The notes: generated by a model from the letters alone, not told the origin. A stretch of DNA of 64,000 nucleotides from Medicago truncatula (GCF_003473485.1 NC_053044.1:29020091-29084090), one strand, 5' to 3'; shown: positions 10,227 through 22,305, numbered from the stretch's first letter. Program-made: numbers and translations.

Positions 10227-13086
10227 ATGTCAAGTGTAGCTTGCTTAAACCGTGAATCCAAATCTGACTTGCGTAGAAATGTTGCAGATTATCAACCTAG
10301 CGTTTGGGGAGATTATTTCATTCAATATGCTTCAGAATCTATGGTATGTTTAGCTTCGTACACCAATTTTATCAATTTTTATTTTAAAATCAAATGTACA
10401 TATGATTTTGATTAATTGAATAAATTTTTGTTCAACGCCCCTGCAGGAACTTGATGAAAATATTAAGGTACAAATTGAAACCCTAAAAACCGACGTGAGA
10501 AAGATGCTTGTCTCAAAGAGTGAGAAACCCTTGGCAAAAGTTCATTTGATTGATTCGATATGCCGTTTGGGTTTGAACTATCATTTTGAAGATGAGATTG
10601 ATGAGATTTTGCAAGATATTCACAAGAATTATGTTCAAAATGGAGAAATAATTACTTTTGAAGACAACCTTTGCTCTCTTGCTGTGCTATTTAGGTTGTT
10701 GAGGCAACAAGGACTTCACGTTTCACCAAGTATACACTCAACTATCATTTATGTTGATTTCCTTTTATATTAGACTTCAATTCGCTAAAAAAAAGATAGC
10801 ATTTTTGTTGTTTTGCCAGTATCATTTCTTTTATTAGGGTTTGAATCTCAATATGTTAATTTCTTTCAACCCTAGCTAAAAATAATTGAACTACCTTAAC
10901 CCTTAATTGTTGTCTAAATTTTGACTCTTATTAAACTTTTATTTCTTGCTTTAGTTTTTAAAAATCTCATTGTCTTTATTGATTGTTTAATATTGTGGTA
11001 TATTGATGAAAACACTAGATGTATTCTACAAATTCAAGGATGATCAAGGAAACTTTAGTGAAAGACTTATCAGGGATGTTGAGGAGATGTTATGCTTGTA
11101 TGAAGCCACACATGTCATGATTCACGGAGAGGGTATTTTGGAAGAGGCCTTGGCTTTCACTACCACTCACCTTGAGTCCATTGCCAAGCAATTGAGTCAT
11201 CCGCGTGCAGTACAAGTCAAACATAGCTTAAGGCAAGCTCTCCACAAGAATTTGCCTAGGTTAGAGGCACGACGCTACATTTCCATATACGAGCTAGATC
11301 CTTCGCGTGATGAAAATTTACTCATTTTAGCTAAATTGGATTTCAACATACTCCAAACCCTACATCAAAAGGAATTTGGTAACCTTTGCAAGTAAGGACT
11401 TCTTCAATCATATATGCACTCCACTTTGTCATAAAAGGGACACTATATCAATGTGATTTCAAATATTAATCCGTGTAATGTTCTTGTTTTTTTTTAGATG
11501 GTGGAAGGAGTCAGGTGTGTGTAATAAGCTGCCGTTTGCACGAGATAGGATAGTTGAAAGTTGCTTTTGGTCTTTGGGTGTATATTTCGAGCCCAAATAT
11601 TCTAAAGCAAGAGAAATGATGACAAAATTATTTGTCATAGCAACTGTCATAGATGATGCCTATGATGCATACGGAACCATTGATGAATTAGAACTTTTTA
11701 CAGACGCAATTGAAAGGTTAATTAGCACATGATGTATTTTTTTTTTTTTAAGAATCACATTATATATATCGTTTATTATTTTTCCATCTAACTTTTACGT
11801 AAATTGTAATGAAAGCGATTTTCAGGTGGAATATTAACTGCATAGATAATCTTCCGGATTATATGAAGATTCTTTATACAACCACCTTAGAACTTTATGA
11901 AGAAATAGAGCAAGAAATGAGGAATGAAGGGAGAGTATATGCCCTAAACTACTACGTCAAAGAAGTATGAGTTTTTTTTTTTCATTACTAATTACTATCA
12001 ATAATCGAATTAATATTTGTTTAGAAATACAGCATTGATTTTACTTTATGGTAGTATACATGGAACCAAATATGTCAAACTAAATTTCCTATTGTGTTAT
12101 AATTGGTACGAAAATTCCACCATTGTTTAGCAAGGATTAATATCCGTCTTGAAAACTCTATAGTATATGTCATTTCAAGTTGTTAAAAATTTATACTACA
12201 AGAAAATATGTGATTTTCTACGACTATATTGGCAGCTAGTTCGTATCTAATTCGTAGTTAATTAACGTCATAATTTCATAATAAAAATTCATGAAAAAGT
12301 TTAAGAATGAACTTCTCTCTCTTTATTTGTTAGAAGAAAAAAAAATAATTATAATTTTTATTTCTTAAAGTATAGCAAGTTAATCATGTGAATGTATGTG
12401 TACAATCAATTCATAGTAAAAAAGTATTATTTTCATTCTGGTGGCAGTTCAAAAAATACCTTCAAGCTTATATGACTGAGGCAAGATGGTTAAACAAAAA
12501 ATATAAACCAACATTAGAAGAATACATTCGCATATCAATAGAATCATCTGGTTATGCACTGGTGACCACAACTTCTTACATTGGTATGGGAGCCACAGCC
12601 ACAGAAGACATCTTCAAGTGGATATCAAATGAGCCAAAAATTCTTAATGCTTCTGTTGTACTTTGCAGGCTAATGGATGACATTGTGTCCAATGAGGTAT
12701 ATATATAATTTTTTCATAGAATATTCTCCTCAATATATTTGTTTTAATTCAAATGATGTAGACATTTACATGAATTATTTCTTGTTGCATAGTTTGAACA
12801 AAAAAGAGAACATGTTTCCTCATTCCTGGAGTGTTATATGAAAGAATATGATGTGTCTAGGGAAGCTGCCATTCAAGAAGGCCGAAAGAGAATTCTTGAT
12901 GCTTGGAAAGATATAAATGAAGAATGTCTTATGCCAACTGAAGTTCCTATGAATTTTGTGAGACGCATTTTAGACCTATCGCGTTTTATGGACGTAGTTT
13001 ATAAAGATAAAGATAACTTCACTCACACTGAAGGAGAAATGAAGACATTCATTAAAGCTTTGCTTGTAGATCCAGTGTTAATTTGA
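10227..13086 (+). CDS. Sesquiterpene synthase, TPS-a type (7 exons, 557 aa)
   Basis: Converts a prenyl diphosphate, probably farnesyl diphosphate, into a cyclic or linear terpene in the cytosol. The exons I place are 10227-10343, 10447-10729, 11019-11391, 11498-11716, 11826-11964, 12448-12696 and 12793-13086; all introns are GT-AG and the sum is 1,674 bp with one open frame. No transit peptide is visible: the conserved [11 protein letters not shown] stretch begins within 20 residues of the start, with the second arginine of R(R)X8W replaced by Asn, as is common in TPS-a. The DDxxD Mg-binding motif is DDAYD at 310-314 and the NSE motif DDIVSNEFE is at 454-462, both whole. Seven exons and this length fit TPS-a/b genes. 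The exact product cannot be told from sequence; germacrene- or caryophyllene-type synthases are possibilities. Confidence 0.9.
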
Positions 13087-13339
13087 TCATTAATTTTAGT
13101 ATTTTATGCATTGTATTTTAACTTTTAAATAAAGAAAACATGCATTGTGTGAAGTTTGTTTTGTTGAATTGCAAGAAAGATGTAATCATATTGTTCTGCA
13201 TATCTAAAGTTTAATTGGATTTAATGTTTCAATTTTATGCATTTCTAAAATATTTCAATGATTATTCATGTGTGAGACAATCATTTATATACAATGTATG
13301 TTGGATCGATTTGACATTTGTTACAGTACTAGCTACACT
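13087..13339. other. Terpene synthase 3' flank
   Basis: AT-rich region likely holding the 3' UTR. 'aataaag' at about 13,128 could serve as a poly(A) signal. Confidence 0.4.
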
Positions 13340-14225
13340 GTAGCACTAGGAAACAACTCTCTGTAAACGGCAAAGAAAAATCAGAATAAACTTCAAAGTG
13401 AAATTCAAGGAAATCCCTTCCAAACTCGAGTAAAAATCATAAAGAGACTTGGTGTCCATGATTTTCTTCCCGATCGAGCTTTGGTTGGCAGATTGGAAAG
13501 GAGGATCCATGACCCTAGGGGGCGACCTTTGCAGTTTTAAAGCCCTCATATCAAATATTGCCTAACATCATCTTCACTAAGCTTATTCTTGAAATAGGGA
13601 GAAGTTAAAACAAATATTGAAGTCTCTAGGGACATGGGTAGTTACATTTCTAGGTAAAGGGTATTATGATTTCTCATTTAAATTTATTAAAGACTCTCGA
13701 TGCATAAGACCCATTGGATCATGGACTGTTGAAGCTTTTTTCTTGGATAAAGGATTTTAACACTAATACAGTAATGCGCAAAAAAAAATATTAATCATCA
13801 GAAGTTTGGTTACATATTTCTGGCTTGCATATTTAGCTGACAAGAAGAGGAGCAAAGGATCTAGGATAAAAAAAAAGAAGCTTAAGCAGTAAAAAAAAGT
13901 CTAGAAAGAAAGGGAAACTTCTGCAACAAGAAAAGAATGTGAGAGAGATTGATAATGCTATGATGAGGGAGGAACAAAGAAATTTAGAAGCTTTTAGCTT
14001 CCATTTGGTTACTCGCTGATCAACGAAGAAAACTCAGAAACAAAACATTGCACCATTTAGAGGCAGCTATGGAACTAAGTCAAAACCTAGTACTCCTAAG
14101 CCATTCAAATGAAGTGAATTTACTGGAACATCAGGGGTATAGCCAATTCCACTTCAAGATTGGCTCTCAAGAGGTTGATTAAGTTACACAAACCTGACAT
14201 TGTTTTGATACTTGAACCCTGGCTA
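13340..14225 (+). mobile_element. LINE 5' fragment (ORF1 DUF4283 and start of endonuclease)
   Basis: Two pieces of a plant LINE read on the plus strand. At about 13,614-13,757 the translation LGKGYYDFSFKFIKDSR with IGSWTVEAFF matches the DUF4283 domain of LINE ORF1. At about 14,125-14,222 WNIRGIANSTSRLALKRL and HKPDIVLILEPW match the N terminus of the AP-endonuclease. Between them are a Lys-rich tail and several stops. The rest of ORF2 is missing; a poly-T run starts at about 14,248. Confidence 0.65.
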
Positions 14226-14245
14226 GATTTTACAAATTTCCTTCT

Positions 14246-15060
14246 ACTTTTTTTTTTTTTTTGAATAAGCTAAATTAGCCCATCCAAATTGACACCGAAG
14301 AGAACCAAAATCTAAGTGTAGAGCAACACCACAAGCATAATAAAAACAATAAAAATAAGCAATGAAAGAAATGAACAAACACACCAAAGATTGTTGACCT
14401 AGTTCGGTCCAATATGACCTAATCTGGGGGAGAGAGCAGCTCTCCAATCTACTAAGATGAAAGTGTTACGAAAGAGTTACAAGAAATTAGCTTATAAGCT
14501 TACAAAAGAACAAGACCTAATTTCTACCCATTTTGTGTCACCCACACTCTCAATGAATCCTAAGAGAAAACATAAAAGGAAGCTTTTTGATCCTTCCAAT
14601 GGTGAAATCTCACTACCCAAGGTGTTTACATTGTTTCCCAACCCTCAAGAGAGCCTCACTACAAAGACACTCAACCCTCAAGTTACCTCCTTTGTATTCC
14701 CAAGTTTCTCTCTCAAAGCCACACACAAAAAATGAAGAAAGAAGCCTTAAATAGTGTTCAGGAATATAGCATCGTGCCACGTTACGTGCCCACCGTACCA
14801 CGTTGGAGCAGGTGAATGTACAGTACTATACCTTATTCGTTAGAATCTTGCCACGTTCCTCCTACATCGTGCCACATTCCTCTTCCATCGTGCCACGTTC
14901 CTCCTGGATCGTGTCACGATTTTTCCAGTGACAAACCAAAACCTGAATCATCCAATCGTGCCACGTTGCCCTGCAAACGTGCCACGATTTTTCACCGCTT
15001 CAACATTCAATTCTTGAGTCAATTTTCAACGGATATATATGCATTTAATGTTTAAGATGG
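14246..15060 (-). repeat. LTR-retrotransposon remnant, probably Copia-type
   Basis: Contains 'gttgacctagttcggtccaa' near 14,393 and a series of 'tcgtgccacgtt'-like repeats, both common in worn legume Ty1/Copia LTRs. No coding domain is left. Ends are not definable, so family and orientation are tentative. Confidence 0.35.
14769..14990. repeat. Spaced repeats with core CGTGCCACG
   Basis: About seven imperfect copies of a 12-base motif, (a/t)tcgtgccacgtt, at irregular spacing (for example near 14,770, 14,850, 14,889, 14,956 and 14,978). The spacing is too uneven for a minisatellite. Confidence 0.6.
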
Positions 15061-16300
15061 TTCAATACAGTTTAAGTTTCCATTTTAATCTTGTTAAAGC
15101 ACCATTGCAGCTATTGTTGGTAATCTATCTATATTGTAATGACAGCCATCCGGATGATTTTTGAAGCAACCGCCATTTTCCAAAGTCGATTAGATGAAGC
15201 CACAAAAATGTTGTCAAAATCCATAGAAAAATAGAAGTCCACCTGCACAGAATAACATTCTTCGACAGTAAACCCCGTAGCTTTGCATTGTAGTCAGCTT
15301 ACCGTATCTGCCACTGCAGACGGCTGGCTGAACTGCTCTAAAATACTCTCATGGTTTCCAAGGTGTTTCTGAACAACATTAGAAAATCAATTTGAATCTA
15401 CATTACCAATCCTTATTATTGAGCACAGATTGCGCCACCATCGAAGTTCTAATCTACCAAAATTAAATCCTACTGAACAAAGAAGCTTGTCTATAACCTT
15501 TGGCCTCTGTGATTCTTAGTTAGTAATCCAAGCTTCTAAATGTGCAATAATAATTTTATTTTCATATTTTTGGTGAATGCAATATTTATATGGTCTTTCA
15601 TGAAACTACTACTATTCATGATTAATTTTTATGAGATTTTTGACTAGATTTATTACTCCAAGAAAGGATAACTTTCTAATTTTAATCAAGTAATTAAACT
15701 CAAGAGGTTAATGAGCTTTATCAAAGGACAAATTGTTCAGAAGAGTCTGCGCACAATTTCTGGATGGAACAATTCTTGGTCAGACTTTTTACTTACCTCC
15801 TGGTCGAACTTCGTATTACCAGGAGCCCTTCTCCTGTAAACCGGAGGATTAACACCAAAAATATCTTTCTAATTTTAGATTTAAATAATATTGTGTGCTT
15901 AAGTTTTGGTTTATTTCCTTGTGTCTAGTGAAATGAAGTTTCTGGACATCCATTGAACAACTAAAAAGTCTTGTAAGAAACTCTTGAAACTGAATCAGAT
16001 TATTTATTGTTCTATTATTGAGAGTATTAGCCTTGTGTATGCGATAGCATACACAATACAGGGTACAAGAAGCAAAAGCCAACAACAACTAAATATATTC
16101 TCTTCACTTTTTACAATTACAATATAAAGAGTCTTGGAACTAGAACACATTCAAGACCTCATTTTACTTGAAAAACCAACAAATAAAAAACAAATTAAAG
16201 AAAGAAAAACTCAAACCTCTCCAAAAATTGCCATATTTTTGAAATCCCTTCACACTAACTCATTTGCACTAAAAACATACTAATTGATTTCTCTTCAAAT
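15061..16300. other. Intergenic, no gene recognised
   Basis: No open frame with known motifs and no clear terminal repeats. It includes the downstream flank of the minus-strand MOT1 gene, whose 3' UTR probably extends to about 16,100. Confidence 0.45.
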
Positions 16301-18839
16301 TTAGATGAGGCTTTTCTGATTCCAAATGGTAGAAAATGGTTCATCCTTTGTGGAACTCCTTAGCTTAAATATTATATAAACAATCATTCCAACTAAAAAT
16401 CCAAATGATGCATTTGATCCAACCATTGAAACAGCAGTGGAAATAAGAGCCACAAAGAAATCTTCTTTGCTATTCATGTCTCTAGCACACATAGCAAGTT
16501 CAATTCCAGCAAACAAAAGCAACACTCCTAAGATCCCGACCGGAAACATCTTTAAAATGTTTGCCAAGGAAGTTCCCAACAACAATCCTAATACCAATTT
16601 TCCTGCACCAAGAAGTGCCACACACCCTCCACTTCTTCCACCAAATTTATATTGTCCTGCGAGTCCACCGGCACCATGACAAGTTGGCACACAACCAAAC
16701 CAACAACCGATCAAATTCATTAGTCCAACTGTCACTGAAATTGAAGTAACTGAAAATTCCTTTTCTGGAAAAAGATCTGTTGATAACTTACAAACAGCTA
16801 TGACAGAGTTCAAAATTGACAATGGAAGTTGAGGAATTGCACCTTTGACAAAACCTTTCTTCCATGCATGTTTAGTGAATTTCACCAATTCTATTGAAGT
16901 TGGTCCAAATTTAATTTCATTGACAACTTCATGTTTTCTTATAAAAACCAAAACAATCCCCAACACAAAGACTACAAATGCAGAAGGAAGTGAAAAAATA
17001 ATCTTTCTCAATCTATTGATATTTCTATTGTTTCTTCCACCTTCATCACTATTTTTTCCATCTAAATTATCACCACTTTCTGGAGCAACGCCACATCCAC
17101 GATTTTGTTCACCAGCTCCATTAACAATCAATATAAAACAAGTACAAACAATAGCTAGAACCAACCCATCTAACCCTAACCAAGGCCTTTCACCCAAAGC
17201 TTTAGACTTGGGAAGATCTTGCACTTTCTTCACATATTTAACAGCAGTTAAAGCAAATGACAAACCTTGTGCTAGTTGAATGCCCCTTACAACAGGTAGA
17301 GGAATAAACTTGTAACCCAGCTTCATCAATCCTGTGATGCCAAGAATGAACAACACGCCGCCGGTCAAGATTCCAGCAGCCATGATTTCCGGTAAGCCAA
17401 ATTCTTTGTCTGATAAGGCCGAGGCGGCGATTGACTTCATGGGCTGGACAGGCATAGGTACCCCATAGATGATACCAGTTATTATGTTGTAGACACCTGT
17501 AAGATGGACTACATCAGAAGAAGAGATTGCACGCATGGCCGATCCAAAGGTAAAACTACAAAAGCCCTAGGTTTAGGGCTTTTTTCATTAGATTTTATAA
17601 ACAAAAAAGCTCATATGCTTATAATATGCCCCATTAATAAAACTTGTTTTAAGCCACCCTCACTATTAAAAGTTATTGGGTTAAATATGTAAATGGTCTT
17701 TCTAAATGTATAAACATTTGATTTTAGTCCACCTAAAATATATTTTAGGTTTTAGATTCCTCCAAAAAATTTCATCCATAAAATTAGTCCATACTTTTTA
17801 GTTTTCTTATGTCTAACCTTCGTATTTTTTAATGAAATTTTCCATAATTGGATAGAAAATTATGACAATATTTTTCAAAAAAAAATTAGAACTTTTTAAC
17901 AAAACATGAATTTAGTATGAATTTTTTAGCACAAAAAACATAAAAATACACATTTAATTCATGTTTTGTTAAAAAATTATAATTTTTTGGGAGAGATTGT
18001 CATAATACTCTACCCATTTATATAAAATTTCATTAAAAAATATGAAGATTAGACATGAGTTGACTAAAAAGTAGGGATTAATTTCACGGATGAAAATTTT
18101 GCAGGGACCAAAAGTCTAGAATATTTTAAAGAGACTAAAATTAAATGTTGGTATATTTAGGGAGTCATTTACTTATTTAACCCAAAATTATTTGACCGAC
18201 CCTGATTGCAGGTGTGAAAATTTATGTATGTATTGTTGACATGGATTTATTTATTCTTAAGTGAGTAGTTTATTATTGAAGTTGTATCAAAGTAGTTATT
18301 CAGTAAATTACATTCCAATTAAATCTTAGCCTCTTGTTGTTCTTTCTTCTCTCTTTTCTCTTAGAGTCGGGTTAAGAACGACAACATGAAAATTAGACAC
18401 ATGACTCACATAAGAGGTGGGGTGGGTATTGAAGTCTCACACATTGCCAAGATATCTCTCTCTTTCTAAGATTGAGATTCAATCCCATTTAACAAAAGTA
18501 TGCTACCAGAAGATTAATATTGTGCATGATCTTCATTTCTCATTCATTAATAAAAGGAAAAAAAAAATAGAACATACCGTTGAAAATCAATGTGGTACCA
18601 AGGTTGAGGTCCTTAGCTAGAGTTAGAGCCAACACTATGGGTATGTAGGTGCCAAGGTCACCCATGGCACCATTTAATTCAGCCCATTTTGAATGGAAAA
18701 CCAAGTTGGCTTTCAGTTTTTGCACTGCATCTTTGGTTGTAAAACGTGTTATGACTGAAGGGTTAGTTGGAGCTGTTGGAGTTATTTCAGGTGCTTCGGG
18801 ATCTAAGGTTTGAACTAAAGGAGGGTTTTGGTTTTCCAT
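16301..18839 (-). CDS. MOT1: Molybdate transporter MOT1 (2 exons, 485 aa)
   Basis: Multi-pass membrane protein that moves molybdate; MOT1 (SULTR5) proteins lack the STAS domain of true sulfate transporters. Exon 1 is 18578-18839 and exon 2 is 16301-17496, joined across a GT-AG intron so that ...LGTTLIFNG runs into VYNIITG. The family signatures PMPVQPMKSIAA (residues 101-112) and CHGAGGLAGQYKFGG (from residue 360) are whole. There are about ten hydrophobic segments and a hydrophilic Asn/Gly/Glu-rich loop at about 215-250. An in-frame ATG at the exon 2 side (MRAISSS) is intron sequence, not the start. Legumes have several MOT1 paralogues, some active in nodules; which one this is cannot be told here. 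The intron holds a fold-back MITE. Confidence 0.93.
17677..18184. mobile_element. Fold-back MITE in the MOT1 intron
   Basis: Starts TGGGTTAAATATGTAAATGG and ends with the imperfect inverse 'catttacttatttaaccca'. Inverted similarity covers nearly the full ~508 bp: 'taacaaaacatgaatt' near 17,898 pairs with 'aattcatgttttgtta' near 17,957 at the centre. It is non-coding. No clean target duplication was found. Confidence 0.7.
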
Positions 18840-18930
18840 ATGGAATGTGATGTGTTAATTGGCTAATAGAGAGATTGAACCAATGGAAGAAAATAAAATG
18901 ATTTGGAAAATGTGAATTGTTTGTTGGTTT

Positions 18931-18938
18931 TATTTATA
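18931..18938 (-). promoter_or_regulatory. Candidate TATA box of MOT1
   Basis: TATAAATA on the minus strand, about 92 bp upstream of the ATG at 18,839. Confidence 0.55.
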
Positions 18939-19500
18939 GGGGTTGTATTGTTGCCATCAACTTGATGTCATTTTTAAATTAAAATAAAAAGTAGCAAACT
19001 ATTCCACTAGTTTGCTGTCAAAAATAAAAACTATTCCACTGGTAAATAACTTTTTTAAATTGCCTCTTCGTGAAGCCAAAATTAAATTAAATTAAATTAC
19101 ATATTCAAACTAATTAGTCGGTTTAAAATATTGTAGTGAAAATAAGAAGAGTTAGAGTTTAAAATATTGAGTTCAACTTCTATATTGACAATTAGTGGGT
19201 TTTACTTCCCTCAAAAAAAAAAAAAAAATAGTCAGTTTTACTAGTTTGTTAGTTGTTAAGCAAAAATAGCCACAACTTGTGATGTATATAAATAACTACT
19301 TTGAATGTGAAATATATAACCAATATTGTTGGTGAAATTTCAAGTGAGAATCACACAAGTGATCCATTTTATTCAACAACCTCTCTCCCCATCTCTCTTT
19401 CTCTCTCCAAAACTTTCTCAAACAACTTTCTATTTTCTTTTTTTATTGAATTGGACAAGGATGACATACTATGTCTTGTGTTTAATATAAACATGAGGAT
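18939..19500. other. MOT1 upstream region, AT-rich
   Basis: No coding sequence seen. An A-run at 19,213-19,229 is flanked by imperfect copies of 'agtgggttttactt', a possible worn retroposon scar. Confidence 0.4.
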
Positions 19501-19667
19501 AAAAGGGTAATTATACACATGATCGTTATCATAAAAAAAAATTCGTCAAATCACATGACATTCTCGTCATTTGGGTAGCAGTGATGTGTTGCTAAATATC
19601 GTTCACCGTTTATTATATCACATATGTGATTTAATATTATTGTCAACGTACATGAACCTATATGGGT

Positions 19668-19683
19668 TTCTTCAAAAAAAAAA
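19668..19683 (+). mobile_element. Micro-retroposon scar (16 bp) with 14-bp target duplication
   Basis: TTCTTC plus ten A residues, flanked by exact copies of GAACCTATATGGGT at 19654-19667 and 19684-19697. This is the structure of a LINE or SINE insertion truncated to its last few bases. Confidence 0.7.
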
Positions 19684-19731
19684 GAACCTATATGGGTCAT
19701 TGTAAGGTACGTCTGTTCAAGAGAAATATGG

Positions 19732-19752
19732 TGCATCGTAAGGTACGATGCA
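19732..19752. repeat. Perfect hairpin
   Basis: TGCATCGTA-AGG-TACGATGCA forms a 9-bp stem with a 3-base loop just upstream of the TATA-like box near 19,786. Confidence 0.8.
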
Positions 19753-20020
19753 TATAAGTGTTTAGCTTAGTGACCACATAAGTGGTTCTATAAATAGAAC
19801 CTTTGTGGTGAAGTTTCGTGTGCTTAACCTAATTCTAAAAGTTAGAAACCTAGTCGCTGCTCTCTAAACCCTATTCTCTCTGAATCTCCGTTGAAATTGC
19901 CTAGCACCATCACCGGATAAGTTATGTTCGTGTGGACTGGGTAGAGGCGTCGCTACATTGCTTTGCTCGTAATCAGAAACAATTCTGCTACAAAGGTTAT
20001 GCGCTTCAAGAGGTAAACAC

Positions 20021-22305
20021 ATGAATCTTTAAATGTTTAAGTATTTGTTTTCAATGGGATTTGTTCCACTAAGAGGATTAAAATTTTGAAAAAACCCCTC
20101 TTTAAATCCCTTCATGTTGATGCATCGGGATGGTATGTAGGTAACCAAACTGGTGCAGCACCAGCTCTGGCAAACATCAAACTCTACGAGATCCGTATCT
20201 GAGTCATCCATAATAAAGAGGAGAAAACTTCATAACATGTGGGTGTTGATCCTCCATACATCCACCCCAATAATCTCTAGCACTCAACCCATTAAAGTGC
20301 TGAAAAATTCAAGCATGTAAAGTCAACAACATATATGCAAGTATTAGTAATAAAAAAAACATGATCAGACGTCTAAATAATTATGCATGCATTTCATTAT
20401 TATTTATACCTATAATAAGGTCAAGTATGCAGCCAATTGTGAAGTCTTGTAATGCTCCCCATGAGTAATCAGAAACCAGTTCTAGGTCCTATAGTACTTC
20501 AAGTAATTCACATCCACATAGTTAGCTCTCTTGTTAGTGAAACTCGTCGTACCCACCAAATACAGTATATAGATGCAGAGAACATGATCTTGGTGTAGAC
20601 AGGCCACATCATAAATTGTCATTATCATCTCCCTCATTGGAAGATGGAAACTAAAGGTCTTCTCATGCCATCTCTTAACAAAAGCAGACAACATGCCATG
20701 GTCAATGATGGAATAACTGGAATACTATAGAAACTAAATTCTAGTGGTCCGAAGGATATCTTTGAACCATCGTTGTTGTAGGGTAGCAACATTTGGTTCT
20801 TGTATTTTAACTAGCTTTTTGATGTTGTCTATGCACTTTAGGTAGATATGCCACTGCAAATATTAAAAAACAAAAAATTAATATCATACCCAGTTCAATT
20901 CAGTCATGTGGAGTTAAAGTTGTCGAATGTTAATAAACAAAACACAAAACATATCCTATGAATAACCTATCCATACTAAACATAGCATATTTCAACATAG
21001 CCTATGTAACATCTCAAACGACTTTAAGCATTGTTGACTGACCCTACAAACCAACACACGTCTTTTCAGCGTGTTTTGACCTTACTCGCACTCTTTTCGA
21101 GAAACTTCCTAGAAGGTCACCCGTCCTAAGACTACTCCAAGTCAAACACGCTTAACTGTGGATTTCTTATGGAATGGGCTATCGAAAAGAAGATGCATCT
21201 TGTTGATATAGGTAGTACCAAACCATTCTTATCAGCCTTCCGTTAACCATGCAGTCTCATACCTACATGGCCACATGATCCCTCTCATTCCAATGAGACT
21301 CGGCTCCTCTAGAAGCTGTTAGGAGCCACTCATTCTCATGCCTTGTGCCTTGGGTGTTTGACAACCATTCCCCGCCCTCGTCAGCCTTGGGTGTTACATG
21401 CCCACTAGCTTCCGCTTGGTTCATCCCCGAACCACATCATACTGGGAGAGGTCTGCTCTGATACCACTTGTAACATCCCAGACGAATTTAATCATTTCCA
21501 ACTGACCCTACACATGTCTTTTCAGCATGATTTTTCCTCATTCACACGCTTTCCAGAAAACATCTCATAAGGTCACCCATCCTAAGACTAGTCCAAGTCA
21601 AGCACGCTTAACTACGGAGTTCTTATGAAATGGGATACCGAAAAGAAGATACATCTTGTTTTTATAGGTAGTACCAAACAATTCTTACAAGTCTTACTTC
21701 AACCATGCAGTCCCATACCTACACGACATTAGGAACCCTCTTATTCCGATATGATTCGGTTCATCTAGAAGCTGTTGGAAGCCGCTCATTGTTATGCCTT
21801 GTGCACCAGCGACCACTCCCCGTCCTAGTCAGCCTTGGGTGTTACAGCCTATCCATACAAAACATAGCCTACCCAATTCAATTCAATAAAAACAAAACTC
21901 AAAAAAGTTAAAGTTATAGAATCTTACTTTTCCCTCAAACATATGATAGGCCGCATGAAGATGGTATTGGGTGAGCATCGACACGACACATGGGCCACTA
22001 AGCCAGTCCTTTAACGGTTGTGGGTCGACATCCACCTCCTACGGCTGCTCATCTTTATCATCCACATTATCCATGTACACATCCTCCTCCTTCATATGTT
22101 GATGAGGCTCAGGCTCATGTTGTGGCTCAGGCTCAACACAACGGCCCCTTTCCCTCCCCTGCCCCAACGCACACTCCCTTCTGTTGCTTCCCTCTCTGTT
22201 CGTTCTCACCTTACATATGCAATCTAGGAATGTCTTTTGTTCATAAGGAGATCTAAGTAGTCCATCTTTGAAACATGCAACATCACACATACATACAGTT
22301 AACAA
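20021..22305 (-). pseudogene. Broken plant mobile domain (PMD, MAIN-like) gene
   Basis: Minus-strand pieces match the PMD family (Mutator-linked or MAIN/MAIL-type proteins). At 20,482-20,860 the translation has WHIYLKCIDNIKKLVK, GMLSAFVKRWHEKTFSFHLP and LVGTTSFTNKRANYVDVNYL, the order expected of a PMD. Upstream, 21,929-22,305 has an acidic stretch and ends in LTQYHLHAAYHMFEGK followed by a GTAAG donor. The presumed intron between them holds a Cassandra TRIM. Stops and a missing C-terminal half mean it cannot make a full protein. Whether it began as a host gene or a transposon passenger is open. Confidence 0.6.
21005..21846 (-). mobile_element. Cassandra-type TRIM with 5S-like LTRs
   Basis: An 842-bp fossil. 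Two LTRs (21005-21398 and 21469-21846), each TGTAACA...TGTTACA, flank a very short internal part of 70 bp. Target duplication GCCTA is at 21000-21004 and 21847-21851. Each LTR contains a stretch related to plant 5S rRNA ('aggtcaccc', 'cacgcttaactg' and neighbours), the hallmark of Cassandra. On the minus strand TGGTATCAGAGC (21455-21466) next to the LTR is an initiator-Met-tRNA primer site. It has no coding capacity, as is normal for the family. The two LTRs are clearly diverged, so the insertion is old. Confidence 0.9.

Larger units (their letters stand above)
19501..20020 (+). repeat. LTR-like leader with TATA box, family uncertain
   Basis: Holds 'tctataaatagaacc' at about 19,786, then a leader with 'gaaacctagtcgctgctctc', a layout seen in LTR-retrotransposon leaders. 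No coding domain and no defined ends. Confidence 0.3.

Noticed and set aside
16437-17279. Plus-strand open frames opposite MOT1
   Set aside because: They are antisense shadows of the strongly supported minus-strand MOT1 exon and have no recognisable motif.
10227-18839. A biosynthetic gene cluster with the terpene synthase
   Set aside because: No P450, acyltransferase or other terpene-modifying gene lies nearby; the next gene is a molybdate transporter.
21005-21846. Two 5S rRNA genes
   Set aside because: The 5S-like parts are diverged and lie inside the LTRs of a Cassandra element with primer site and target duplication.
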